A stretch of 64,000 nucleotides of DNA from Maylandia zebra (lineage: Eukaryota; Chordata; Actinopteri; Cichliformes; Cichlidae), in the NCBI RefSeq assembly GCF_041146795.1, contig NC_135172.1, positions 41,374,123 through 41,438,122 on the forward strand, in the 5' to 3' direction. Numbering within the stretch: the stretch's first letter is position 1; every line of letters starts with the position of its first letter. The translations under genes and the position numbers were made by a program. The notes under the pieces were generated by a model. That model did not search any database and was not told where the DNA came from. It worked only from the letters and a program-made list of their open reading frames with translations. Shown one piece after another: positions 1 to 12,700 of the stretch.

Positions 1-2256
1 CCTGTCAGATATCACCAAATGATCTCCAGACTGCCATACCAGCCTCTACAGCTTCAGACTACTTTATTGTTTCCTGCTGTAAAGATAATTACAGATGTTC
101 ATGGTTGAGTTGAGGTGGGTGGGGGTTAGTGGAAGTCAACAAGATCATCTTGGGCCAAGGACAAACCTCACAGGCTGGTAGCTTCTTGTCAAAGCTTCCA
201 CAGACTTGTCCACCTTTAACAAGCTTTGTGTCACCTGGAAATCTGAGCCCATCCCACTGACGCTGCTGCGGTTTGCATTCCTGGAGCGTGTTGGGCGCAG
301 GATGCTATTTCAGCGCGTGTGCCTGTGATTATGGACGTAAAGTAATTGTTCTCATTTTGTCGTCGACTCCCATTCTCAGGCTCATGAATGTCGTCAGTCT
401 GTAACTGTTGATGCTTTCTGCCTCCGGTGTGTAAGGGGCAGGGCGCTTCACGGGTCTCGCCTGGAGAGCTGTTGTTGTAAATCATGTGTGATTCATAAAA
501 AAAACTGGTTCTCCTGTCTGCCAGGTTTCATCTCCAAAACCTCAGAGACGTACAAATAGACCTTGGCCTGCAGCCATACCTCCCTGGAACTTCTTCCTTT
601 ACCAAACTGCTCTCCTGTCAACACCCCCCTCCGCTCTCGTCCCTCCCCCCATCTAACCATCATTATCCTCCCCCCAGCGCTGCCTCAGTGCAGGCCGATG
701 ATGTTGTTTTCTTTGTACTTGTCTTTGACCGTCCTCCATGGGAAGTACCTGGCAGCGGATGCACGTAGCAGGCCTCTGCCTGGACACGTCCGGCTCCCCC
801 CTCTCCTCCGTCTCCACGGCCATGCAGCGTGAGAACTGCAGTATCCATGGCGACGAAGGGGGTGTGCTTAGGGTTGGTTATTTAAATGTTGTAGACAGGC
901 GGATTTAGGCCTGAACGTCAGCTCTTCAGAGGTTCAGAAACACACATACACACAATATGACAAACAGAAAAATGGTTTCCAACAACTCGGGAATATTCTG
1001 AAGGTCAAAGAAATGTTACAGAAGAAGTTACTCTTGCTTTTATTTCCTCCTTAGCGAGCTGTTGAGCTGTTAAGTTTAGCTCAGCTTTAGACTGCAAAAC
1101 TCTGCAGCCTGACTTCTGATAAAAACCACACGCTCTTCTTACATTACCCGGTTTTGGCCTCCTTGCACTGGTTGCTAATTTAATTTTCAGTCCATTTTAA
1201 AATTCTGCTCATGACTTACAAGGCTTTACTTTTTCAAGCGCCTGAGTTTATTGATGAAGTTTTAATTTCTCATTACCCTCTTTGTTCTGCTGGGTTCCCA
1301 CCACCATCTGGTCAACCAGTCAACCATTACGTTTCATTACATTTTTCCTGGTTGGGCATCCAGGTAAAGGTCTGAGCGTGTCCTGGTAATTTAGCTCTGG
1401 ACCTGTCTGCTTTTACGTTATCCTAACGTCATCCTTAAGACACAGTTTTACAGACTTCATGTCTCAAACTTTTTTAGAAATAGACTTAAAATAAATCTTA
1501 ATTTTGTGCTTCCTGTCCGAGCAGAAAAGGTTTTTGGATTGGTTTATTTTTTAACAGAGGTGGGGCTTTTGACCTGATTTGAAAGTGATTAACATATGGA
1601 GTCTTTTTTCAAATCCAGATCCAGGAATTTTTGGACAGATTGATTAGAATTGTGTGAAGGAAGAACAATTGTATCCTCGTTGCTCAACAAGTTTTACGTT
1701 TGACCTTTTTGTTATTGTTAGAACGTTAAAACAGCAGAAGTTGAATCCTCTCCCAGCTTTTTTGGAGTCAAACCCTATGTTTAGTCAGGTCTCACTCTTT
1801 TGGGAACGGCCTGAAAAGGTCAGACTCGGTGGAGCCTGCTGCATCACAATGACGTGTTTTCTATCTGTTTGACACAGGTTGTTTTTTTCCTCTCTGAAGG
1901 GCGTCAAAAGCAGCCAGGCTGCTTTTAATAGTGCTTTCAATTTTCTTTAGAAGGCTAAAAGAAAACTCATAAAGATATTTAGTATAGAAATGCTTGATAG
2001 GAATGAGAAATGCTCATTCCTGTCAAGCATTTCAATAATAAATGTCTCCATATTTTAGACTTCTCGTTTGTGTCTCCTGAAAAATAAACTTGGTCTCGTT
2101 AGTACTTCCATAACAGTCTTCTCTTTCTTTCTGCAGGTTTTTAATGCGTCACCATCCTGTCATGTGGTAATCATCTCAGCGTAACCCAAAAGACACTGAA
2201 CAACACTTTGAGCAGGTGACCTCATCCACAGATTTGCACCTGCACGAGCTGCTCAC
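1..2256. other. Upstream flank and 5' region of sp6
   Basis: No coding exon can be supported here. The stretch is mixed-composition sequence with a C-rich tract near 620-680. A pyrimidine-rich run ending in CAG at about 2129-2136 looks like a splice acceptor, so the sp6 coding exon probably begins near 2137 with about 120 bases of 5' UTR and is preceded by a non-coding exon further upstream that I could not place. A TTTATT near 63-70 could be a poly(A) signal of a minus-strand gene to the left, but nothing else supports that. Confidence 0.4.
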
Positions 2257-3177
2257 ATGGCCCACCCATACGAGCCCTGGTTACGGACAGCACCACCTAG
2301 TGGCAGCTCAGACGACATGAACATCGCTTCCTGGTGGGACCTTCACAGAGACGTCCAAGCAGGCAGTTGGATAGACCTACAGACGGGTCAAGGTGTGGGC
2401 CTGCCTTCAGTGAATCCAGGCGGCTCCATGGGTTTGCAGCCTTCTCTGGGGCCCTATGGCTCTGACCCACAGCTGTGCACCCTACCCCCGGCTCAGCACG
2501 CTCCACCCTCGCAACCATCCCATCTCTTCCCCCAGGACGGCTTCAAGATGGAGCCACTGGCCCCTGAAATGCTGCAGCAAGAAACCTTCTCAATGGAGGA
2601 ACCTCAGGAGACGTCTGTGTCAGCTCGCCCCAAGCCCCAGCGCCGCTCTTCTTCCAGAGGCGGCAGCCAGGCTGTGTGCCGCTGCCCTAATTGCGTCCAC
2701 GCTGAGCAGATGGGCCAGAGCACTGACGACAGCAGGAGGAAGCATATGCACAATTGCCACATCCCCGGCTGTGGCAAAGCCTACGCCAAGACCTCCCATC
2801 TGAAGGCTCACCTGCGCTGGCACAGCGGAGACCGGCCGTTCGTCTGCAACTGGCTGTTCTGTGGCAAGAGGTTCACGCGCTCTGATGAACTGCAGCGACA
2901 CCTACAGACGCACACTGGAGCCAAGAAGTTCAGCTGCGCATTATGTCCCAGAGTGTTCATGCGCAACGACCACCTGGCCAAGCACATGCGCACCCATGAG
3001 TCCCCGCCAGGACAAGGGGAGGACAGGCTAAACGGAGATGGGAGGGGGGATAAGAGCTTTGATGCATCGACACCTCCCCAGTCGTCCGCAAACGTGTCTG
3101 ACAGCACAGATCCTCCACTGAAGCTGAAGTGTGAGACAGACGCCTCCGTCTCCAGCGTGACGGGGCAGTCAGGCTAG
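2257..3177 (+). CDS. sp6: Transcription factor Sp6 (Sp/KLF family)
   Basis: Sequence-specific nuclear DNA-binding factor of the Sp5-Sp9 subgroup, which recognises GC/GT boxes. The 306-residue product has a Buttonhead box (CRCPNC, residues 141-146) and three C2H2 zinc fingers (ligands C167/C172/H185/H189, C197/C202/H215/H219, C227/C230/H243/H247). Finger contact regions read [16 protein letters not shown] and RNDHLAKH. The N-terminus has SWWDLH (25-30) followed by SWIDL (37-41), the arrangement I recall in mammalian Sp6 (epiprofin), which separates it from Sp7, Sp8 and Sp9. All coding sequence is in one exon, as in mammals. An in-frame TGA at 2209-2211 and no ATG between it and 2257 fix the start, so the protein lacks roughly 100 N-terminal residues present in human SP6. 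Known roles of the family member are in ectodermal, tooth and limb or fin development. Orthology is well supported; expression is not visible here. Confidence 0.93.
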   Translation: MAHPYEPWLRTAPPSGSSDDMNIASWWDLHRDVQAGSWIDLQTGQGVGLPSVNPGGSMGLQPSLGPYGSDPQLCTLPPAQHAPPSQPSHLFPQDGFKMEPLAPEMLQQETFSMEEPQETSVSARPKPQRRSSSRGGSQAVCRCPNCVHAEQMGQSTDDSRRKHMHNCHIPGCGKAYAKTSHLKAHLRWHSGDRPFVCNWLFCGKRFTRSDELQRHLQTHTGAKKFSCALCPRVFMRNDHLAKHMRTHESPPGQGEDRLNGDGRGDKSFDASTPPQSSANVSDSTDPPLKLKCETDASVSSVTGQSG

Positions 3178-3780
3178 CTGCGCCGCGTTCAGTTAAAGGG
3201 TTGCCATCACCTCACAGAGGTGTCATAGTTTCACGATAGATTAGAGAGTAGAAGGAAGGTATGAACACTCTTTCACTGATGAACACTGGATGGAACAAAA
3301 AATATGTATGTGTGATCCTGTGAATTTATCACACAAATGTGATAAACCGTGATGTCACGGCACGCTGAAAAGCAGGAATCCTATTGATCTTGTGTGTAAA
3401 CCTTTCGTCTGTGACTACTAAAGGTGAAAGGTGGCGAAGGAGGCGACGGAGCTGAAGCTGCAGCTTGTTGCTGGACTTCGATTGCTGCTAGCGCTACAGC
3501 CACCAGTAGCCCAAGAGACTGACCTGAGTTCATGAGAAGGTGGTTGGGTAACTTGTTTACAATCAGATCAAATGTGTAACTGGAAGAAAAGAGCATTAAG
3601 TTTAACAGTTTCAAGGAAAGCAGACAGTAATATTGATATTTTCCTTATGTTCAGACTGTTACCACATGTGTGTGTAGCCTACTGTACTGGAAGAAGATGT
3701 AGGTTAGCAGCCATTTGAATGGGTGAAAGTGCAGAAGACCAAAGAGTGTGACAATAATTAAAATGGTCTGTAATTCAAAG
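3178..3780 (+). other. sp6 3' UTR and downstream sequence
   Basis: Non-coding sequence directly after the sp6 stop. There is no clear AATAAA; an ATTAAA-like site lies near 3757-3762. Short open frames on the minus strand here have no recognisable content. Confidence 0.4.
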
Positions 3781-3824
3781 GAAATACAACTTTAATGTTG
3801 TACTATGGCCAAAATAAGGCTGGT

Positions 3825-3898
3825 GATAATATAATATAATATAATATAATATAATATAATATAATATAATATAATATAATATAATATAATATAATATA
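3825..3898. repeat. (TAATA)n pentanucleotide microsatellite
   Basis: About fifteen uninterrupted copies of a five-base ATAAT unit, ending at ATAGA. A simple repeat, likely length-polymorphic. Confidence 0.95.
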
Positions 3899-4690
3899 GA
3901 AAATTATGCACTACAATGGCTAGTGTTTACCGAAAATACTGTGTTTATGTCACTGCCATAGTGGCACTTATTAACACACAGTAGGAGAATGTGAAGAGGT
4001 GTTCCACTGGGAGCGCAACAAAGAAAAAAACTACTACAGTGATGTGAAAAACTCACAAGGACGGAGGCTGAATGGCAGGCGGACGGGAAATGCCGGCTGG
4101 TGAAATGAAGCCCGGTTTCTGTCGAGACACGCCGATGAGAGAAGTCACATCTGGCAGCAAGACAAACACAACTCCACAGATCAGCCCTGTCAACACGACA
4201 GGCTTGCACAGAGAAATACTCCTTCTGCTACATCTGCCATTTAAGGTTACGGATAGAGCTGATGTTCTTACTTTTTTATGAGTTGTGGCTAAAACACAAC
4301 CAAACCGTGGCCCCAACATTAAATGGGTCACTGACGACGACTGCTAAGAGGTTAATCCGGAGCCCGATGCAGTCCCGCCGTTTAAAGCTGCATTTAACTG
4401 CAGCTTTTGTAACAATGGCTCAAATGTGTAATGTGAAAGAGCTCACTTGATGAGTCACCACTCATTCATCTCATCTGTACTCTATGTTTTAGCATCTTTT
4501 AGGTCATTGTTTTGATTTATCTGCTCTCACCTTTACTGTTGTTTCAGCTTCACCCATGAATCATGCTTCCAGCTCACTGCTGCCTCTAAACAGAGAGAGT
4601 GAGCAACTCGCTGCAAAACATAAAACTACAAAACTTTATTTTATTTTATTTTAATAAAAGGGAGTCAATATTAAACTCACAATATTCAAG
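3899..4690. other. Intergenic sequence, nothing recognised
   Basis: Several short open frames on both strands lack homology cues or splice context. No gene is called. Confidence 0.4.
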
Positions 4691-4698
4691 GGACAAAA

Positions 4699-4967
4699 AA
4701 TACACTATATGGATAAAAGTACTGGGCCACCTACACATTGCATCTGCAGGAGTAAACTCGTGCCACGAAGCTCCCGATGTACAGTTTTTGTGCTGACGTT
4801 AATGCCAAAGGATGTTTGGAGTTACGGACTCACTGGAGCGTTCAGTTTTTTTCAGTGTCTGTAAAAGCAGCCTGCCTGTCGTGGTGCTTGATGTTACACA
4901 GCTGTGCCAATGCAACTGAAAAAGGTTAAGACGTGCAGCTCAATACTTTTACAAATATAGGGTATAA
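4699..4967. mobile_element. Internally deleted Tc1-like element (MITE-like)
   Basis: The left end reads ACACTATATGGATAAAAGTA and continues into a GGGCCACCTACACATT segment. The right end (about 4935-4967) is an imperfect inverted copy containing CAATACTTTTACAAATATAG. These match the ends of a very common fish Tc1-like element. The interior keeps only a short piece of it (the GCCACGAAGCTCCCGATGTA region) and no transposase frame. Confidence 0.6.
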
Positions 4968-7030
4968 TTCTAAAAATCAAATACAGCTTTAAAATACACC
5001 AGCATTTACTGGTTTTCCTGCTACCCCCAAGTGGCCAAAATTAAAATAACACAAAAGAAAATCTTTTAAAAAAAAACAAAAAAACAAACATTTTTTTAAA
5101 AGCATAAAGATGGACTTTGCCACCGTGATAAAGTAATGGTTTTGCACTCATTTTTAAGGTGAAATTAGCACCATGTTGTTTTTTGTTTTGTTTTCGTTTT
5201 TTTGTTTGTTTGTTTTTTAGCTAGAAGTAACCGTGTATGGATAAAAGGGCGGAGTGCTAAGTTATCAGCAAACTGTAAAGCTCACGTGTCAGTCAACACA
5301 GCTGCACCATTAACTTAATTAAACAAGTAGATGAGTTCTATAAACACATTTTTTTTTTATGAAAAGAGAGAAAAAAACACTTTTGGAGTCCCTCAGGTGG
5401 ACATTAGAGGTACTGCATTTTTGCCTTTTCCATGTTGGCTTTGTGTTTCAGCTCTGGAGGCTCCCCCTATTGTTTTTCACACAGATATTCCACCTTGAGG
5501 CTGTCAGGTGACACCCCCGTCGTTATGACGCCTTTGCTTGTTCACACTGAACCACAGCGGGTCAGTGTGGTTAAACACAGACCGGCTTAATCAGAGGGCC
5601 ATGACGTCTTATGTGTCCCAGCGAGTTTTCGGAAGGGCTGGCGCCACATTCCAGCATTTGACACTTGATGAGTGTGCTGTTAGGCAGTGTTACGGTAGAT
5701 GGTTGATAACTGCTCACCTTCTCAATAAAGGTGCTACAAACACACAATGACACACCTCTCATGGGTTTTCTGTTCCAAACTGGACCGACAAGGTTGCTTA
5801 TTTGAGAACTTGTGTGCCTTTGTTTTATATTAAAGAAAAAAGTGTTCTAGACCTCAGCTTATTGCAAATGAGGAGCAACCAATGCAGTGCAGCATCTCTC
5901 AAAACACAAGCGGCCTACACTAGAATATGTTGCACAGGAAGGGTGGAAATAGTGGATCGTGTGGACCCAGGTTCACACTGATTCATGATTACTGTCTGCC
6001 GGCTTGAACGTGAAAGCCCTCTGGTTCACTTTTGCACCTTTAACACAGAAGGTGTCCTCATACTTGAATCTCCCTGCTGTGAACAGGCAGTACATAAAAG
6101 AGGTGGAACATGACGGTCATAAATGTCATAAATATGTAAAAGAAAATGTCAAAATGGCTCAAAATGTTCACGCTGTCATCACATACATCATCTGACAGAG
6201 GGGTACACTGCTGGATTTCCTCATTGAGTGGCTTCATATAGTTCTTCCAAATGTTTCCTGCCCCCATTTCCATTTCAATAAGAGCTGCTGCAGTTTTGTT
6301 TTCATTTTCAGAGACACATCATTTACCAGAACACGTTGTTGAAACACGAGCACCGTTCGACTCCTTTTTTCTGCAGCGTTGACATGGAGAGAAAGGCTGC
6401 GCCGGCAGACCAGCAGCAGGAAGAGCTTTGGTTACTTGTTTTGGGTAGTTTTCATAATCGATATTGTATGATTGGTAGTTGTGTAGCAAGCAGTGCGAGC
6501 AGCTTTACAGTGTAAAACACTTTTAGGATGTATGTAAACCGTCATAGACGTTAGGCAGATTTTTATATATTAGAGAGCTTGAATTACTGGAGGCTCACAG
6601 TTGCTGTATTAATGTATAGAAAATAACAAATGAAAGACAATGCTTAAACATTAGTCAATTATTGTGTATTGACTATTATTATTATTAATAATAATAATAG
6701 TAATAATTTCTGAGTTCTTTCCTTTTATGGACAACATTTTGAATTGGTTACTGTAGTAAATGTAGTAGTTGTGGAGACTGTAATAAAATAAGTTCAAAAA
6801 CTTTTAATAAGTTAAATATCTTGGTGTAATAACGTATTTAATCTATTATTGCCCTTTATTAAATAAAGATATATGTATATATTCTGTGTTCATGTTTAAC
6901 TTTTATTTATAGGAGGCAGAATTTCTGAATTTCTTTTCGTTTTAATTTGCACTCAATTAATAAGAGACAAATAATAATAATAATAATGCTCTCACTTGTT
7001 CCACTGCTTGTTAATGCAAATATCTAATCA
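4968..7030. other. AT-rich intergenic sequence with simple repeats
   Basis: Contains poly(A)/poly(T) and (GTTT)n tracts (5060-5100, 5175-5220), an ATT/AAT trinucleotide palindrome at about 6675-6705 and an (AAT)n run at about 6968-6987. No coding exon was found. Confidence 0.5.
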
Positions 7031-7034
7031 GCCA

Positions 7035-8885
7035 TTCACACAATAACAACTCAGTGCATTTAGACATGTAGACATTGTGACGACAACCTACTGAGGTTCA
7101 AACCGAGCATCAGAATGGGGAAGAAAGGGGATTTAAATGACTTTGATTGTGGTATGGTTGTTGGTGCCAGACGGACTTATCTGAGTATTTCACAAACTGC
7201 TGATCCGCTGGGATTTCACACACAACCATCTCTGGGTTCATAAAGAATAGAGAAAATATCCAGTGAGCGCAGTTGTCCGGGTGAAAATTCCTTGTTTATT
7301 CCAGAGGTCAGAGAGGAATGGCCAGACAGCTTCGAGCCAATAGGAAGGCAGTATTAATTCAAGCTTTGCAACCAAGGTATGCCGGGAAGTATCCCTGAGC
7401 ATACATGTTGAACCCAGTAGCAGAAGACCACACTGAGTGCCACTTTTGTCAACTAAGATAAGGAAACTGAGACCACAACTCACAGCCTCTGCAAAGTTGG
7501 ACCATAACAGATCGGAAAAACTTTACCTGGTGTTATGAGTCTCAGGTAGTAGAGTCATTATTTGGTGTAAACATCATGAAGCATGAATCCACCTGCTTTG
7601 TGTCAATGGTTTGGGCTTCTGGGGGTGTTGTGGGGGATATTTTATTGGCACATCTTCGACCCCTAGTACCGACTGAGCATTGTTTAAATGCCACGGCCTA
7701 CCTGAGTATTGTTCCTCACCATGTTTATCCTTTTAGTTTTTTAACTTCTAGTGTCGGTGCAATTACATCTTTCTTTCTTTCTTTCTTTCTGAAAATCAGC
7801 CCACAATTTCTGGCATTCTTATGCTCCATATTTGCTCCATAACTACATGAAATGAGAGAAATAAGGACTAACCAAACATAAATAATAACATCCGCCAGGG
7901 GTCATAAAAACACTCTGAGATCTAACAGTATGGATCATATATCTATCAATTAGGGACAAGAAAGGTGGTGGTGGGAGTAAAAATCAGAGGAATTAAAGAG
8001 GAAGTACCGAGGTTCATTGTAATGAAAGTAAATTTGTAAACCTCCTTCACCCTCTCCTTCTATTGACCCACCATTGAGGACTGTGGCCTCAGCCAGGTTA
8101 CTGTGATCATCTTCTTAGCAATGAATAAAACAACTTTCAGTAGGAATATCCAATTGTTGCTTTTTAATCCATCTGGTGCCCAACGTATTGATCTAATAGC
8201 TCATTTGATTGTTAACATAAAGAATTGCTCCATACTTGGTGGTGTGGCACATAGCTTGTCCCGTTCTTTGTGTTTCTGTACATATAGGCTCTCAGCTATA
8301 AATACCTCTGAAAAATCATGTGCTGCATGTTTGAGCTGAAGCTGTTCAGAAGACATCAGCTCGTCTGCCTCAAATAGCTGACCCAACATTAGAAGTCCCT
8401 TTCTTGCCACCTTCTAAACCCCGCCTCTAATTTGGAGGAAGGAAAGTGAGAACGATGTGCAATCATCTTGCTTACGAGTCTTAATTTCTTTTTCACAATG
8501 GACCATTTTTAAAGATAGGTTTTTCACAACAATTATTTATTTGATTTCTTCTCCAGATGACTTTACTCATGAAGGGGATTGTATCTGCTTCGTGGGGTAC
8601 ATCACACCTTGACACAAAATATTTGAACATGACATTGAGTTTACTGTAATCAAATGACCTCCACAGTCATCAGATCTCAGTCCTATAGAGCACCTTTGGT
8701 GTGGTAGAACAGGAGATTCTCATCATGTGCAGCTGACAAATCTGCAGCTTGGGATGCTATCATGTCAACATGGACCAAAATCCCCAAGGAATGTTTTAAG
8801 CACCTTGTTGATTCTACACCACAAAGATTTGAGAAAGCAAAAAAGGGAGTCCAGTGATATTAGAAAGGTGTAACTAATAAAATGG
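7035..8885 (+). mobile_element. Degenerate Tc1-like transposon, interrupted
   Basis: From about 7114 the forward strand encodes a decayed Tc1-type transposase start (M-G-K-K-G-D-L-N-D-F-D, then VVGARRTYLS). Helix-turn-helix-like and catalytic-domain pieces follow with several stops. At 8625-8870 the C-terminal region reappears (ND-I-E-F-T-V, then WPPQSSDLSPIEHLW in broken frames) and ends in the familiar GTGTAACTAATAAAATGGCC terminus. Between about 7735 and 8620 the transposase is replaced by about 0.9 kb of unrelated sequence, including a (TTTC)n tract at 7771-7790, so a second element or rearrangement lies inside. It cannot encode an active enzyme. Confidence 0.75.
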
Positions 8886-9640
8886 CCAATATGCAAATAA
8901 TATTAAGCTTTGAAACAAACAAACAGTTGTTTGGCCACACAACCTGACAGAAGGTCTGTAATAAAATACAGACATTCTTTAAATCAAACTAAAATAATAA
9001 ACTGTAAGGCAAACATTGATTTAAAAATAAAAATTTCCTACTAAAGGATTAAAAACAAAATATTTTAATAATTAATTGTGTGGAAATGGTTACTTTCAGA
9101 ACTGTCAGTTTGACTGGTAAAAAATAGTTTTTCTGGAAAATATAAAAAAAATTACTTATGACTCACCTTTGATGGGAGATTTTATTACTTTGAAGTTTTA
9201 GTCATATTTTACACCGTAAATCTTGGTAAGACGCATCTAAGGATGAAAGTCTAAATGACCCAAATTAACCCCCTGAGGGTGTTGCGTTCAGGGACAACAT
9301 ACGGCTCTTAGATAAATATTTAAACAGGCAGAACTCATGGCAGGATTTTAATGGCTTCATTAAAGGCTTCTTAGCTGGACAAAATATATTGTTGTAATTT
9401 TAAGTCAGTTTCAGCAGTAGACTGTATATCGGTTTCATTTTCTTTTAAAAATAACTATGTATAATAGTGCCTTTAATATAGAAACCTATATGTGTAATAT
9501 AATAATACACACATATATAATTTTAATAAAGATTTTACACATGTAGTCTATGCTTGCCACCGAAAGCACCTTATTTAACTGAGTTTTTTAAAGGACCAGT
9601 GAAAGCACCATGAGCTAAAACCGGAAGACGAAATATTAAA
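8886..9640. other. AT-rich intergenic sequence
   Basis: Very AT-rich with short A/T tracts. No open frame, repeat family or RNA gene was recognised. Confidence 0.4.
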
Positions 9641-9791
9641 AACAGGATATACACAAAACGCGTCACACTCAAGCGTCGGCAGCTCCATTTTCCAGCTGGT
9701 GAAAAACTTTGGTGGTTTCACCTTCAGTCGCTAACGGTCAGTTTTGGCCATTTCCATTTCTCTTTGGGACTGAAAAGAAACGTTTTTCAAG
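9640..9791 (+). promoter_or_regulatory. Probable cwc25 promoter and 5' UTR
   Basis: A relatively GC-rich segment directly before the cwc25 start codon, with ACGCGTCACACTCAAGCGTC-like CpG content after a long AT-rich stretch. Position relative to the ATG is the main evidence; no TATA box is evident. Confidence 0.4.
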
Positions 9792-12700
9792 ATGGGAGGC
9801 GGCGATCTGGTAAGTCTGAGTCTTAATCTTTTACTACGGGCGCATGCGCCGGGGAAGAAACAACGCTAATACCAAACTCCATTGAAATTAATGGTTAATT
9901 TATAGATGTTTGCTTACATGTCATACACAGACATTTAGGGCTTGAATTAAAAGCTTTTGGAATTCTGTAGGAAGCATAGTTAAGTTCGGCTATAATTCCT
10001 TTAATTTCGGTCTTCTTATTCTGAACTAGTTGAGGATTATAAATATGAGTACATTTTTAGATCAGAAACCTTTAATAAATATTTTACTTATTTTTCTGTG
10101 TAGAATGTACTTATAGATATGAAATATTATAGATTTTGTTGTCAAATAACATTTGGATCATTGCGGTAGAATAAAATAATTAAAATTAAGAACTATAGAT
10201 ATTAAAGGCTTCGGCTAGTTATTGTCTACTAAAAGGGAGCTCCTGGTGGTTTCCAATGATGTAGCCGTTGATGGTTTTGACGTGTTTTCTACCAGAACTT
10301 GAAAAAGAGCTGGCACCCCCAGACTATGAAAAACATTGAGCGTGTCTGGAAAGCTGAGCAGAAACATGAGGCTGAACGTAAAAAGATCGAGGAGCTCCAG
10401 AAGCAGCTGAAGGAGGAACGAGCCCGAGAGGAAATGACAAAATATGCGGAGGAAACCGGCGTCTTAAAGTGAGTTATCTCCTGTGTTATGAGGAACGATA
10501 AGTTAATGGTTCAAAGAGGAACGTTGTGTCTGAGATATGCTGTACTTTATTGGATGGTGACAGAAAAAAAGATGATCGGTTGGACTGGATGTACCAGGGC
10601 CCTGCCGGTCAGGTGTCCAGGGATGAGTACCTGCTTGGGCGCCCCATTGACAAGCAGATCACTGACCAGTATGAGGAGCCAGAGAGCGGTCCCTCAGCTG
10701 AGACAGGCCTCCTGCCTGGGTCCATATTTAACCCCGCCACCCCTGCCTCCAGCCTCGATTTGGCTGCCAAGATCAGGGAAGACCCCCTGTTTGAAATCAG
10801 GTGAGTGAACGTGCCATTCTCTTTTGATTTGTTCTGAAGATATTGTTAAATTTGCAGATGATCATGTTTGCGTTTTGTTGGTGTTGTAAAGGAAACGTGA
10901 GGAAGCAAAGAAGAGAGAAGTCCTGACTAATCCAGTAAAGATGAAGAAAATTAAAGAAATGGTAACGTTAAGGTCCAAAAAGCTGGTATCGGTGTAGGTT
11001 AATGAGATATAACATCCTAAAAAGCATTATTATTACAGGCTGATGATTTCTATCATGTAAATATTTGTATTTGTTTGGTTGTTTTTAAATAGCTTCGCCA
11101 AAACCTTGACAAGAAAGACAAGAAAAAGAAGAGGAAGAAGGAGAAGAAGGAGAAGAAAGGAGACAAAGACAGAAGGAAGGAAAAGAAGCATAAGAGGAGT
11201 TCAAGTTCGAGCTCGGAGGAAGACGATGAGAAGAAACACAGGCTAGTAAAGAGGTTGTTTCAGAAATGATTGCAGTATGTTATGAGACTTCAGAATCAGA
11301 ATCAGAATCAGAATACTTTATTGATCCCTGGGGGAAATTATTTTTTGTTACAGTGCTCCATTTTAAACCAACATTAAGACAAGACAGACAATACGCTAAC
11401 TAAGAATAGTACAATATATACATATATATACATACATACATACATAAGTCACTTATAAATAAATATTTGGAAAAGAAACATGTGTAGTTGTAGCAGCAAA
11501 CAGTGTGTTAAGTGGATGCGTTGTACTTCTGTGTAAACCAGCAAATTGCTCATAAGTACCACTTTTTTTATATATCATTTTTTATTCGTTTTTCAGGTCA
11601 CACCCACGAGACAACTCCTCAGACACCAAATCTCATTCTCATCATCATCATCCAGGCTATGGTCTACAGGTCTGTACCACAGCTACTGTGATCACACACA
11701 TGCACATGACTTATCCTGCATTTTCAGCATCTGATCTCTGAGACATCCACTGTGTGGGAAACAGTCCTAGAGCCTCTAAAGGGAAAGTCTGCGGAGTGTC
11801 TTAAGTTCAAGCTTGTATTTGTGAAAAGTAAAGGTGCCATAACTAAACAGCAAAGCTCATCAGTTTAAAGGGTAGAGTCATGCTTTGCTTCATTAGTTCC
11901 AAATTAAGGGAAACTCTCTGCATCATGAGTGGGTTGTAACTGGTGTGGAAGTGATTAATCAGATGTGCACTGGCAAAACCAATCGCTTCATCTTTAAAGT
12001 GTTTTTAGTAAATATGCTTATAAATATCCACAAAATATTAACCTTCTTCAGCATGCCTGGAAAACTTTAATATGCATGCATGAGTGTGTTCACATTCTGC
12101 CATTCTGACCCACAGTTCTCTGTGTAAGCTGCACACACAGCACGAGAGTAGAAGTTGAAAGCCTTCAACAAGTAGAAATAAGGGACTCCCGGTGACCAGG
12201 GAGCTAAAGTTTCTTTGCAAGTGTTGTTGGGTTTTTGTTGTTTCTTTGTTTTGTTTTTTAAAAGCAGCATGCAGCTTTTCTTTTTCTTGGGGGTTTCTGG
12301 CCCAATCCACTGTAAGGGGAGACCCTCCTGAAATGTGTTGCTGATTATTGGTCTTTTCCCTCAGCTCCCAACAGACAGATATCAACAGACCTCGACCTCC
12401 TCCGGTCACTCAGGGCGGCGTGAGAGGAGCCGATCCCGATCACCTCACAGGAATTACAAGGACAGCCGCTCCTACTCTTCATCCTCCTCACATCGGAGTG
12501 AAAAGAAGCAGGAACCTAGAGCTCCCAGCCCACAGAAGGACCGCTACCAGAGACAGAGGAACCACGTGCCCAAGTAAGAGTGTACACATCTCCAAAAAGT
12601 ATGTTTGTGAACGTATTTGTATGATAACTGATTAAATATTGCAATAACTGCTTTGATCTGCTCTTTTTTTTTTTTTTTTTTTTGCAAGCACTTGTAAATA

